Shown: positions 9,901 through 16,285 of the stretch, one piece after another
Layout: each line of letters starts with the position of its first letter
How positions within the stretch are numbered: position 1 is the stretch's first letter
Source: Rhizobiaceae bacterium
GTDB lineage: Bacteria; Pseudomonadota; Alphaproteobacteria; Rhizobiales; Rhizobiaceae
NCBI GenBank assembly: GCA_023953845.1
Contig: JAMLJC010000002.1
Span: 434,001 to 498,000 of the forward strand
DNA length: 64,000 nucleotides
Direction of reading: 5' to 3'
The notes under the pieces: model-generated
Told to the model about the DNA's origin: nothing
Seen by the model: the letters and a program-made list of their open reading frames with translations, nothing else
Databases searched by the model: none
Translations under genes and position numbers: made by a program

Positions 9901-10791
9901 GTCATCCCCGGCATCAATCCTGATGCGTTTCCCGCCTTCATCGCGGAGGCCGACAGGATCGGCCGCGACGTGGATGCGGCGAAGACGGCCGCCTTCGCGC
10001 CCGGGCTGGCCGGGCAGGGCGAGTTCGCCGCAGGCAATATCGACGTGGCCTTCACCGTTGCGGGGGGTGTGCTGCGGGCGCCGCCGGTTACCGCCTCCAC
10101 TCCGTCGGCTACGCTGTCGGCTGAAGTGCGCGCCGACCTGAATGACGGGAAGCTCGCCGCCACCGGCACCATCGCCTATGCGCCGGGCGACGAGGCGCTG
10201 GTCGGTTCCGAGCCCGCCGTGGGCTTCATCGCATCGGGCGCGCCCGGCGATGTTTCCGTGACGTTCGACACCGGTCCTCTGGCGCAGTTCCTGACGCAGC
10301 GTGCGCTGGAAAAGGAACAGGCGCGCGTCGAGGCGATGCAATCCGAGCTTCTGGAGAAGCAGATGCTCCGGCGCGAGGTGCGCTATTATGCGGCGCTCCA
10401 GATGGCGCGGGAGCGGCTCGCGGAGGAAAAACGGCGGGCCGAAGAGGATGTGCGCCGCAAGGCCGAGGAGGCCGCGCGCATTCAGGCCGAAGAGGAAGCA
10501 AAGCGCAAGGCGGAGGAAGAGGCGAAAGCGCGCGCCGACGAGGAAGCGCGGCTGGCGACCGAGGCCGAGGCGAAGAAGGCAGCGGAGGAAAAGGCGCGGC
10601 GGGATGCCCAGGCGGCCGAACGAAAGAAGGCGCAAGCCGCAGCTCGCGCGGCGCAGCAATCGCGCGACCAGCCGCCGCAGCCAGAGCCACCACCGCTGTC
10701 GATCGACCGCGATGCGTTCGACACGAGCCCGGCCACGCAGCCGAGGAAGGGGCCGTTGGGCGGCCTGCTCGACGGGATTTTCGGGAATTGA
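6937..10791 (+). CDS. AsmA family envelope protein
   Basis: A 1284-residue inner-membrane-anchored protein. One N-terminal membrane segment (residues about 4-26) is followed by the AsmA start region FIDWTNYRADFEREASGIL and a very long beta-rich periplasmic domain. The last 200 residues are unusual: a Glu/Lys/Ala-rich coiled coil (about 1120-1230, repeats such as EEEAKRKAEEEAKA) and a Pro-rich end closing with GPLGGLLDGIFGN. AsmA-like proteins belong to the repeating-beta-groove lipid-transfer group and affect outer-membrane lipid homeostasis; the specific cargo here is unknown. No operon partner is evident. Confidence 0.85.
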   Translation: MLARLFVLIGGLFVLVLTAALVAPYFIDWTNYRADFEREASGILGLPVKVQGDASARILPFPSVTFTDVVVGAGDSEPAMTAEEFSMDAELAPFMSGEFRIFDMRVVRPKATVSVGADGTIDWAMRPSSPIAASRISLEKLTISEGLVTIHHAGSGRDHVLSEINMDASARSLLGPWRAEGSLRADGRQAALSISTGAPADDGSMRLKLLTNPALYPIVIEADGDVRMENGAATYAGTFRVDAKEDVTQELRGAKKNGAAAKADRQVVPPNRLGGKFTFDSHRLSIDEFRFESGPLNDPYVADGKAAIDFGAEPRFSIVADGAQLRFDETTQQATPGQTLDRRLADLQAMLTGLPQPTIPGTVEVNLPAIVAGDTMIRDVRVSAEPQGDGWNIKSLAAVLPGRATVEANGTLATAGELGFKGNLLLAVAQPSGFMAWLSKDVDEAIRRLPAAGFSADVDLSPRRQHFGNLELQLGAAKFRGEVDSRRPADARPTLLVQLDGGAVDFDGLSAFASLFVSEQGGNRFSGTDLDLAIKAGPVAIAGLQAESLDTAVRLREGTIEVDRLTVGGLAGATMTATGSLRDLATHAGGTIDASIVAVDLEPLIEALAQRFPDQPIVAALRERSAARAGLFADTEIDVVADATAGDDGKRIYSLNAKGVTGGTEFSGSYLGAIGDPEAEIVMSFGGKNADAASLLALYGVRTLPIDLVGAGETDITASGSWAKGLAATVKFSGDRATAGFEGTLSSAEQGIAAKGKAAVNASDIEPWLMTAGFGLPGMGTGTGVDLTADADYAGGLLVLSGLEGTVADGAVAGDVNLELKEGVPHLSGQMALDEIDLYPLARLILGDDTLESADSGWATTPFQQKSLAPFTADLDLNAGSLAAGPIATASDAQASLRLDTDGLRVSDLTGELAGGKVSGLFELKNNDGSGLLTAQLRLTNADVSQIVPGIGLSGRGDFSTALSASGKTIEGIVAALSGSGTATLRDVVIPGINPDAFPAFIAEADRIGRDVDAAKTAAFAPGLAGQGEFAAGNIDVAFTVAGGVLRAPPVTASTPSATLSAEVRADLNDGKLAATGTIAYAPGDEALVGSEPAVGFIASGAPGDVSVTFDTGPLAQFLTQRALEKEQARVEAMQSELLEKQMLRREVRYYAALQMARERLAEEKRRAEEDVRRKAEEAARIQAEEEAKRKAEEEAKARADEEARLATEAEAKKAAEEKARRDAQAAERKKAQAAARAAQQSRDQPPQPEPPPLSIDRDAFDTSPATQPRKGPLGGLLDGIFGN

Positions 10792-10824
10792 CGGAGAGTG
10801 GGACGAGACCGGCGTAGCGCTTGG

Positions 10825-11055
10825 TCAGTTCTCTGTCGCGCCGCCCGACTTTGCCCATTCCAGCACGAACAGCCTGATGGCGGAGGAAAGATTCGTGTCG
10901 CGCGGCCGCGTATCGTCGATCTCGGCGATCAGCGCCGCGAGGGCGACGCCACGTCGACGCGCTATGGCCGCCAGATCGTCGAAGAAGGGCTGTTCGAGCG
11001 AAAAACTGGTGCGGTGACCGCGGATCGTGACGGAACGCTTGACGACCCGGCTCAA
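10825..11055 (-). CDS. Ribbon-helix-helix domain protein
   Basis: A 76-residue protein matching the rhizobial RHH_4 type: VKRSVTIRGHRTSFSLEQPFFDDLAAIARRRG fits a beta-strand followed by two helices (split here as VKRSVTIRGHRTSFSL and EQPFFDDLAAIAR). Such proteins are usually DNA-binding dimers, but their targets are not known. It starts with TTG, and that codon overlaps the TGA of the DUF4169 gene (TTGA), which indicates translational coupling. It is the last gene of the sspB-DUF4169-RHH unit and ends 33 bases from the AsmA gene, which runs in the opposite direction. Confidence 0.75.
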   Translation of the reverse strand: MSRVVKRSVTIRGHRTSFSLEQPFFDDLAAIARRRGVALAALIAEIDDTRPRDTNLSSAIRLFVLEWAKSGGATEN

Positions 11056-11255
11056 CGGGTGTCGTCCGGCGCGTCTTTCGTCCGCTCAAGGCGATGGCCG
11101 TCGAGCAGTGCCGACGCTCGTTCCGACGTCGCGCGTTCGGCAAGCCGTTCCGCCCTGGTGCGTCCATGAAGCGCGCGATTCCCGGCAGCAACCTTCTCGC
11201 GGTCGGCCCGCGCCTTTTGCTTGCGGACCATGCGGAGGTTGACGATCTCCGCCAT
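11052..11255 (-). CDS. DUF4169 family protein
   Basis: A 67-residue highly charged, helical protein matching the DUF4169 family: MAEIVNLRMVRKQKARADRE at the start, then NRALHGRTRAER and LLDGHRLE near the end. Function unknown. It sits two bases after the sspB stop and shares four bases (TTGA) with the downstream RHH gene, so the three are read from one message. As far as I recall, DUF4169 genes are largely confined to alphaproteobacteria and are often found next to sspB. Confidence 0.8.
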   Translation of the reverse strand: MAEIVNLRMVRKQKARADREKVAAGNRALHGRTRAERLAERATSERASALLDGHRLERTKDAPDDTR

Positions 11256-11257
11256 CG

Positions 11258-11788
11258 CTACTTCTTGCGGAAAGCGTCGAGCGAAACGACGTCGGCGCTT
11301 TTGCCGTCAGTCTTGTCGGCTGCGGTTTCCGCGCCTTCCTTTTTCGGCTCGGCCTTCGACTGCGCCGGCGTCTTCTGCACGGCTTCCAGCTTCACCGGAG
11401 CCTCGATGGGCGTAGCGGCCAGCGACTCGTCGGCGCGCGCGTCGAATTCAAGCTCGAAGTTCGTCGAGGGATCGTAGAAGCCGCGGACGGCCGAGAAAGG
11501 AATTTCCAGCTTTTCCGGCACGTCCGAGAAGGACAGCCCGACCTCGAAACCGGTCTCAGTCACCTTCAGATCCCAATACTGGAACTGGAGCACGATGGTC
11601 ATCTGCTCGGGATAGCGCTCGCGCAGGCGGCTCGACACGCGCACGCCGGGCGCACCGGTCAGGAAGGTGATGAAGAAATGGTGATTGCCCGGCAGACCGG
11701 TGCGCGACACTTCGGTAAGCACCTTGCGCATCACGCCGCGCAGCGCTTCCTGTACCAGAATGTCGTATCGCAGATGGTCTTCGGCCAT
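11258..11788 (-). CDS. sspB: SspB-type ClpXP adaptor
   Basis: A 176-residue protein of the alphaproteobacterial SspB family, the adaptor that brings ssrA-tagged proteins to ClpXP. The conserved fold region is visible as GLPGNHHFFITFLTGAPGV and QFQYWDLKVTETGFEVGL. A long charged, flexible linker (about residues 120-165, rich in Ala, Lys and Glu) ends in VVSLDAFRKK, which fits the role of the C-terminal ClpX-binding tail. The ATG at 11788 gives the normal family start MAEDHLRYD. The tmRNA that makes the tag this adaptor recognises is encoded only about 1.4 kb away on the same strand. Confidence 0.88.
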   Translation of the reverse strand: MAEDHLRYDILVQEALRGVMRKVLTEVSRTGLPGNHHFFITFLTGAPGVRVSSRLRERYPEQMTIVLQFQYWDLKVTETGFEVGLSFSDVPEKLEIPFSAVRGFYDPSTNFELEFDARADESLAATPIEAPVKLEAVQKTPAQSKAEPKKEGAETAADKTDGKSADVVSLDAFRKK

Positions 11789-11931
11789 ATTTGTGCGGCG
11801 CCTGCTTCGGGACTCACACTTTACGTCTAGCCAAGCTTCTTGGCGAGGTAAACTGAAGATAGTGCACTGCGTCACGATCGGCGCATGCGCACGAAAATTT
11901 GCTTGTTGGACGATCGGCAGCGCTTCGTCGT

Positions 11932-12471
11932 TCAGGCGCGGATCTGTTCGAGGATGAAGCGCTTGCGTTCGTCGGGCGTCAGCATCGGCACCTCGATACA
12001 CTGGTAGTCGACATCCCGATAAGCGTCGCGGACGAATTCGAAGGTGCGTTCGGCCTCGGCGAAATCCTGATGACGCTCCTCGTCGGGCCGGTAGATCTTC
12101 TCCCACGGTGGAAAGACGAAGACGCGGCGATTGTAGCGGTAGCGTTCCGCTGCCCGCTCGACATGGATCGGGACGGGCAGGCCGGACAGGCGCAGATAGC
12201 CGATCACGTCCGGCACGCCACGGTCAAAGAAGGTCACGCCGCCATTCTCTCGGGCGAGATCGTGCGAGCGCATCTCCCATGTCAGCATGTGATCGGCAAA
12301 GATCGCCGGGTCCTTCCACGGCAGGGCAGGGCCGTCGATGGCGGACTGCTGCCGGATAACGGCGCGGCCGGCTTCCACCGTGCCGGAATGACCCTCGTCC
12401 CGGAGCAGGTCGAGGACAGTCGTCTTGCCGGCGCCGGGGCCGCCGGTGAGGACGAAGAAGGTGTTTGTCAT
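11932..12471 (-). CDS. AAA family P-loop ATPase
   Basis: A 179-residue P-loop protein of the AAA_28 type. Walker A is GGPGAGKTT at residues 10-18, and VTFFDRGVPDVIGY near 80-93 resembles the Walker-B-like DR motif of nucleoside/nicotinamide-riboside-kinase-like ATPases. Basic residues in RYRYNRRVFVFPPWE could form a lid. The real substrate of this family is not known. It begins 15 bases after the hicB stop and so may be transcribed with the hicAB toxin-antitoxin pair. The 143 bases between its end and sspB contain no gene. Confidence 0.75.
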   Translation of the reverse strand: MTNTFFVLTGGPGAGKTTVLDLLRDEGHSGTVEAGRAVIRQQSAIDGPALPWKDPAIFADHMLTWEMRSHDLARENGGVTFFDRGVPDVIGYLRLSGLPVPIHVERAAERYRYNRRVFVFPPWEKIYRPDEERHQDFAEAERTFEFVRDAYRDVDYQCIEVPMLTPDERKRFILEQIRA

Positions 12472-12486
12472 GGCTTGTTCATCAAC

Positions 12487-12834
12487 TCACTGGGTGGCAC
12501 GCGCGTCCTCGGCCGCCCGGGAAAGCACTTCCTCACTCCATTCGTTCAGGCTCTTGCCGGCAAGCTCGGCGGCTATCGATGCACTGGCATGGGTTTCCGG
12601 CTTCACGCGTAGCATCAGATTGCCGGAATAGGGCTTCTGGGGGCTCTTCCCTATCTTCCGGCAGGTCTCGAGATAATCGTCGACGGCTTCATGGAAGGCC
12701 GCGATCAATCCCTCGACATTGTCGGAATGGAAACTCACGCCGTCGCGAATGCCGGCGACGCGACCGAAAAAGATCAGATCCTCCGGGTCGAATTCGACCC
12801 GGGCGGCATATCCCTTGTAGACCATCGCCTTCAT
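12487..12834 (-). CDS. hicB: HicB family antitoxin
   Basis: A 115-residue antitoxin. The N-terminal half is the degenerate RNase-H-like HicB fold (YAARVEFDPEDLIFFGRVAGI, with FHSDNVEGLIAAFHEAVDDY), and the C-terminal half is a ribbon-helix-helix segment (LMLRVKPETHASASIAAELAGKS, shown here in part) that should bind the operator. Its ATG overlaps the HicA stop codon by four bases (ATGA), the usual toxin-first hicAB order. HicB neutralises HicA and represses the promoter; the candidate operator lies just upstream of hicA. Confidence 0.88.
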   Translation of the reverse strand: MKAMVYKGYAARVEFDPEDLIFFGRVAGIRDGVSFHSDNVEGLIAAFHEAVDDYLETCRKIGKSPQKPYSGNLMLRVKPETHASASIAAELAGKSLNEWSEEVLSRAAEDARATQ

Positions 12835-13085
12835 GGTGCTTCTCCTATCCTCGTCAGGAAGTCGCGTGCGGCACGCACCTGGTATCTCTTGGCTTCCTTG
12901 TCCGGATGCGGGCGATGAAAACTTTCGATCTCGCCGCCCTTCTCAAAGCGGACACGCGATCCGTTGCCCTCGATCATGTTGCAGCCGATGGAGACAAGCA
13001 GGCTCTCGATGTCAGCCCAATCGATGGTCCCGGAGACCGGGTCCCGGAAAATCGCGGCAAGGGTCTTTCGCTGCTTGCTGTTCAT
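12831..13085 (-). CDS. hicA: HicA family mRNA interferase toxin
   Basis: An 84-residue toxin of the HicA type, double-stranded-RNA-binding fold, expected to cut translated mRNA. The family pattern is seen in LLVSIGCNMIEGNGSRVRFE, then FHRPHP and a C-terminal ARDFLTRIG. In the classical family the catalytic histidine lies in a GSxH segment; here that place reads GNGSRVRF with no histidine, while two histidines occur in FHRPHP. This variant appears common in the longer HicA branch, so activity is possible but not certain. First gene of the hicA-hicB-ATPase unit; its operator and promoter are listed separately. Confidence 0.82.
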   Translation of the reverse strand: MNSKQRKTLAAIFRDPVSGTIDWADIESLLVSIGCNMIEGNGSRVRFEKGGEIESFHRPHPDKEAKRYQVRAARDFLTRIGEAP

Positions 13086-13088
13086 GCA

Positions 13089-13123
13089 AGCATATAAAAG
13101 ATGCTATCAGAAAATGCAATCAA
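13089..13123 (-). promoter_or_regulatory. Predicted hicAB promoter with inverted-repeat operator
   Basis: On the minus strand a TTGATT box (13118-13123) and a TTTTAT box (13094-13099) are 18 bases apart, immediately before hicA. The -10 box is enclosed by an inverted repeat, AGCAT (13089-13093) and ATGCT (13101-13105), a plausible HicB-binding site that would block RNA polymerase. Predicted by eye only. Confidence 0.45.
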
Positions 13124-13139
13124 TTATTCGGGGGAGAAG

Positions 13140-13469
13140 TGGAGGCTTCTGTTGCCAGGTGCCTCCGGACCCCGCCTAGAGGTGCTAACCCCTAGGGCTT
13201 GATTTGAGACTATCGCGCCGCATTAAGCAGCGAGACGTGCCTCAGCATAGTTGTCGTTGGCAACTATAAGGTTAGCCCGATAACGGTGGTACAATGCCGG
13301 GCAAAAGTCCGATCTTTACACCCTCGTCGATCCTATTTCGCCCCCATCAGAAGCCGTCGTTTTCGTCTTTTGACGCGACGGCGGCTTGTGGTGGAGGCGC
13401 CGGGTACCGCCCCCGGGTCCGAATGGCTTATTTCATCGGCCGTTTATCGCCATAGTCAGGCAAGCTGAC
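13140..13469 (-). ncRNA. ssrA: Transfer-messenger RNA, circularly permuted two-piece form
   Basis: On the minus strand the gene begins with the acceptor piece, whose 3' end CGCCTCCACCA finishes at 13389 (encoded CCA, 13389-13391). A 43-base spacer to be removed follows. The coding piece then starts at 13345 with GGGGGCGAAATAGGATCGAC. The two ends pair as a seven-base acceptor stem with G-U at the third pair, the identity signal for alanyl-tRNA synthetase. The tag frame, 13261 down to the TAA at 13223-13225, encodes ANDNYAEARLAA, the rhizobial degradation tag. The outer ends are estimates: the 5' end from a TATATT box at 13476-13481, the 3' end from a final GGAGGC/GCCTCC helix. tmRNA rescues stalled ribosomes; sspB, encoded nearby, delivers the tagged products to ClpXP. 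Confidence 0.93.
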
Positions 13470-13475
13470 GCGGCT

Positions 13476-13481
13476 AATATA
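13476..13481 (-). promoter_or_regulatory. Possible -10 box of ssrA
   Basis: TATATT on the minus strand, about seven bases before the estimated start of the tmRNA precursor. No convincing -35 box is visible at the expected distance, so this is only a positional guess. Confidence 0.3.
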
Positions 13482-13621
13482 GGGGCTGGCGGCGCGTATG
13501 AAAAGAGCGAGATGGATGCGCCGACATTCATCATTCCTCCACACCCGCTATCCACAGTGGCGAAGGCTAGGAAGACGCGCGCCAACGTCTATATCTGGTG
13601 GATAGCGAATCGACGGACCCC

Positions 13622-14416
13622 ATGCGCCAGTATCTCGACCTGCTCCGCCATGTGCTCGAAAACGGCTCCGACCGGCCGGACCGGACGGGGACGGGCACAC
13701 GCGGCGTATTCGGCTACCAGATGCGGTTCGACCTCGCGGACGGCTTTCCGGTGCTGACGACGAAGAAGCTGCACCTGAAGTCGATCATCCACGAACTCTT
13801 ATGGTTCCTCGCAGGCGACACCAACATCAAGTACCTCAACGACCACGGCGTCACGATCTGGGACGAATGGGCCGACGAGAAGGGCGAACTCGGGCCGGTC
13901 TATGGCAAGCAGTGGCGTTCCTGGCCGAAGGAAGATGGCGGCGAGATCGACCAGATCGCGAATCTTCTCATACAGATACGCAAGAATCCTCATTCACGCC
14001 GGCTGATCGTCTCGGCGTGGAACCCGGCGGAAGTCGACCAGATGGCGCTGCCGCCCTGCCATTGCCTGTTCCAGTTCTACGTCTCGGAGGGCCGGCTGTC
14101 GTGCCAGCTCTACCAGCGCTCGGCCGATATCTTCCTCGGCGTGCCGTTCAACATCGCCTCCTACGCGCTGCTGACGATGATGGTGGCGCAGGTGACGGGA
14201 TACCGGCCCGGCGAGTTCATCCATACGCTCGGCGACGCGCATCTCTACGCAAACCATTTCGAGCAGGCGCGCGAGCAATTGACGCGCACGCCGAAGCCGC
14301 TGCCGACGATGTGGATCAATTCGGCCGTCACCGATCTCTTCGCTTTCCGCTACGAGGATTTCCGTCTGGGGAACTACGTCGCCGACGCGACCATCAGGGC
14401 GCCGATCGCGGTGTAG
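13622..14416 (+). CDS. thyA: Thymidylate synthase
   Basis: Classical ThyA, 264 residues, the same length as the E. coli enzyme. It makes dTMP from dUMP using methylene-tetrahydrofolate and yields dihydrofolate. The catalytic cysteine is C146 in LPPCHCLFQFYV. The phosphate-binding arginine lies in DRTGTGTRGVFG (residues 20-31), and other hallmarks are ELLWFLAGDTN, YQRSADIFLGVPFNIASYA and a final IRAPIAV. The ATG at 13622 gives the standard MRQYLDLLRHVLENG start; a GTG at 13598 would add eight residues. folA lies about 1.2 kb downstream on the same strand with one DUF4424 gene between, so dihydrofolate made here is recycled by a neighbour. Confidence 0.95.
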   Translation: MRQYLDLLRHVLENGSDRPDRTGTGTRGVFGYQMRFDLADGFPVLTTKKLHLKSIIHELLWFLAGDTNIKYLNDHGVTIWDEWADEKGELGPVYGKQWRSWPKEDGGEIDQIANLLIQIRKNPHSRRLIVSAWNPAEVDQMALPPCHCLFQFYVSEGRLSCQLYQRSADIFLGVPFNIASYALLTMMVAQVTGYRPGEFIHTLGDAHLYANHFEQAREQLTRTPKPLPTMWINSAVTDLFAFRYEDFRLGNYVADATIRAPIAV

Positions 14417-14520
14417 GCCGGCGTTCAAGAAACCGCCGCAAAGTCGATCCTTCATGCCTGCGGGTCTTGCGTCTGCGGCGATATTGCCTGCATGACGGGA
14501 TATGCGGCGGAGGTGAGCAT

Positions 14521-15606
14521 ATGATCGGACGTCTGTTGATGGCCTGCGGCGTTCTTGCGTCAGCGCCGGCGTTCGCCAACGATTCCATCGCCGAACTCGG
14601 GACAGGCGGCCTGATCCTGTCGCGTACCGACGCGATCTCCATGGCGAAAGAGGACCTGTTCATCTCCATGGACAGGGTGACGGTCGACTATGTTTTCAGG
14701 AACGTGACCGACAAGGACGTAAACGCCATCGTGGCCTTTCCGATGCCGCTGATCGAGGCGAACCCTTACTCGATGCCGGCATTGCCCGACGACACGTCGG
14801 ACAATTTCCTCGGTTTCAAGGTGAGCGTGGGCGGCAAGGCGGTAAGTCCGCAACTCGAACAGCGCGCGTTCGCGGTGGAGGTCGACGTCACCGATCTTCT
14901 GGCTGCGAACAACGTGCCGGTGAATCCGTTCGCCGAACCAGTGCTGGCCGCGTTGGAGAAGCTGCCACAGAAGACCGCGAACGACTGGATCGATCGCGGG
15001 CTGATCTTCATCGACAGCTATGACGACGGATCGGGCTGGAAGAACGTGCGCACGCCGCTCTGGTCGCTGAAGTCGACCTATTGGTGGAACGCGACGTTCC
15101 TAGCGGGGGAGGACGTTCGCGTCTCGCATGACTACAAGCCGAGCGTCGGCGGCACCGCCGGGCTCAACTTCTTCACCGAGGGCGGCTTCAACGAGAATTA
15201 TGCCGTCTACAAGCAGAAATACTGCATCGACGGCGCGTTCGAGCGCGCGGTGAAGAAGGCCGCCGCGGAATCGCCCGATGGTTATCCGCGGCTGATGGAA
15301 TGGCGCATCGACTATGTGCTGACCACCGGCGGCAACTGGGCGCTCGGCAATATCGGCGATTTCAGGCTGACGGTCGACAAGGGCGATCCGAAGAACCTCG
15401 TCAGCTTCTGCGCCGCCGGCGTGAAGAAGACCGGCCCCGCGACTTTCGAGACACGTCAGACCGACTTCTATCCCCAACGCGATATCGAGATCCTGATCCT
15501 GAAGGGCTGGGACGAAGTCGAGCCGATGGCGGCCAAGGCGCCTGCGCGCAAACTCGAAGGGGCGTCGCGGGCCTTCGACGCGAAAGCGAAGAGGCCTGCG
15601 AAATAG
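14521..15606 (+). CDS. DUF4424 family exported protein
   Basis: A 361-residue protein with a clear Sec signal peptide (MIGRLLMACGVLASAPAFA, cleavage after about residue 19) and the DUF4424 domain over the rest: NDSIAELGTGGLILSRTDAI at the mature start, VDYVFRNVTDKDVNAIVAFP, and WRIDYVLTTGGNW further on. Function unknown; export implies a periplasmic role. GGAGGT lies seven bases before the ATG. It is lodged between thyA and folA, and its stop is 14 bases before the folA start, so it is probably co-transcribed with folA. The same frame stays open upstream through thyA, but that stretch is not coding. Confidence 0.85.
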   Translation: MIGRLLMACGVLASAPAFANDSIAELGTGGLILSRTDAISMAKEDLFISMDRVTVDYVFRNVTDKDVNAIVAFPMPLIEANPYSMPALPDDTSDNFLGFKVSVGGKAVSPQLEQRAFAVEVDVTDLLAANNVPVNPFAEPVLAALEKLPQKTANDWIDRGLIFIDSYDDGSGWKNVRTPLWSLKSTYWWNATFLAGEDVRVSHDYKPSVGGTAGLNFFTEGGFNENYAVYKQKYCIDGAFERAVKKAAAESPDGYPRLMEWRIDYVLTTGGNWALGNIGDFRLTVDKGDPKNLVSFCAAGVKKTGPATFETRQTDFYPQRDIEILILKGWDEVEPMAAKAPARKLEGASRAFDAKAKRPAK

Positions 15607-15620
15607 ATGAGGTGCCGTCC

Positions 15621-16142
15621 TTGAAGATCGTGATCCACGTCGCCATCGCGGCCAATGGCGTGATCGGTCGCGACGGCGGACTGCCGTGGCGGCTCTCCAC
15701 CGACCTGAAGCGCTTCAAGGCCGAAACGATGGGCAAGCCGGTCGTCATGGGGCGAAAGACCTGGGAGACCTTCCCCAAGCGTCCGCTTCCGGGCAGGCTC
15801 AACTTCGTTGTGACGCGTGACAAGGCATTTCGGGCCGAGGGCGCCGAGGTCGTGCATTCGCTGGATGAGGCGCTGTCGCTCGCACGTGTCCGTGGCCGCT
15901 GCATGAGCAGTGTGGATGAAATCTGCGTGATCGGCGGCGGGGAAATCTATGCGCAGGCGCTCGATCTGGCTGACGAGATTCACGTCACGCATGTTCTTGC
16001 CGAAGTCGACGGCGATACCAGATTTCCAGCGATCGATGGCGATCTCTGGGAGGCGACCTCGTCCGAGGCCGTTCCGGCGGGCGAGCGCGATACCCATCCG
16101 ACGCGGCACGTTATCTACAAAAGGCGCGGTTTGTCGCGCTGA
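15621..16142 (+). CDS. folA: Dihydrofolate reductase
   Basis: A 173-residue chromosomal-type DHFR that regenerates tetrahydrofolate with NADPH, needed after thymidylate synthase. Hallmarks: IHVAIAANGVIGRDGGLPW, the catalytic acid D28 in RLSTDLKRFK, the NADPH loop VVMGRKTWE and the later CVIGGGEIYAQAL. The start is taken as TTG at 15621 because GAGGTG lies six bases upstream and the result, MKIVIHVAIA, matches the family; a GTG at 15612 overlaps that binding site. It follows the DUF4424 gene by 14 bases. A perfect eight-base stem-loop lies 26 bases after the stop. Confidence 0.93.
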   Translation: MKIVIHVAIAANGVIGRDGGLPWRLSTDLKRFKAETMGKPVVMGRKTWETFPKRPLPGRLNFVVTRDKAFRAEGAEVVHSLDEALSLARVRGRCMSSVDEICVIGGGEIYAQALDLADEIHVTHVLAEVDGDTRFPAIDGDLWEATSSEAVPAGERDTHPTRHVIYKRRGLSR

Positions 16143-16167
16143 AATGCACTTGTATGAGCCGGTTCGA

Positions 16168-16189
16168 CGCGGCAAATGAGCTTGCCGCG
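16168..16189 (+). terminator. Stem-loop after folA
   Basis: CGCGGCAA (16168-16175) and TTGCCGCG (16182-16189) form a perfect eight-base stem with a six-base loop just after folA. There is no T tract, so it may be a factor-assisted terminator or an mRNA-end stabiliser rather than a classical intrinsic terminator. Confidence 0.35.
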
Positions 16190-16285
16190 GCGCGGGCGCG
16201 TTGAAAGCGGTGCCGTGCCTCCCTATAGAGGGAAGTGGCGGGCTCGCCGAAAAGGCGGGCGGGAGTTGAATCCGAAAGGACATTT

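Noticed and set aside
7321..10659. A 1112-codon open frame on the minus strand opposite the AsmA gene
   Set aside because: Composition is Arg/His/Gly-rich nonsense produced by high GC opposite a real gene; the plus-strand AsmA protein has a membrane anchor, family start and normal codon use.
13286..13468. A 60-codon plus-strand frame across the tmRNA region
   Set aside because: It is antisense to the acceptor and coding pieces of ssrA; such frames are commonly annotated by mistake.
13801..14520. In-frame extension of the DUF4424 gene back through thyA
   Set aside because: The extension is a shadow frame of thyA; the signal peptide and GGAGGT ribosome site fix the start at 14521.
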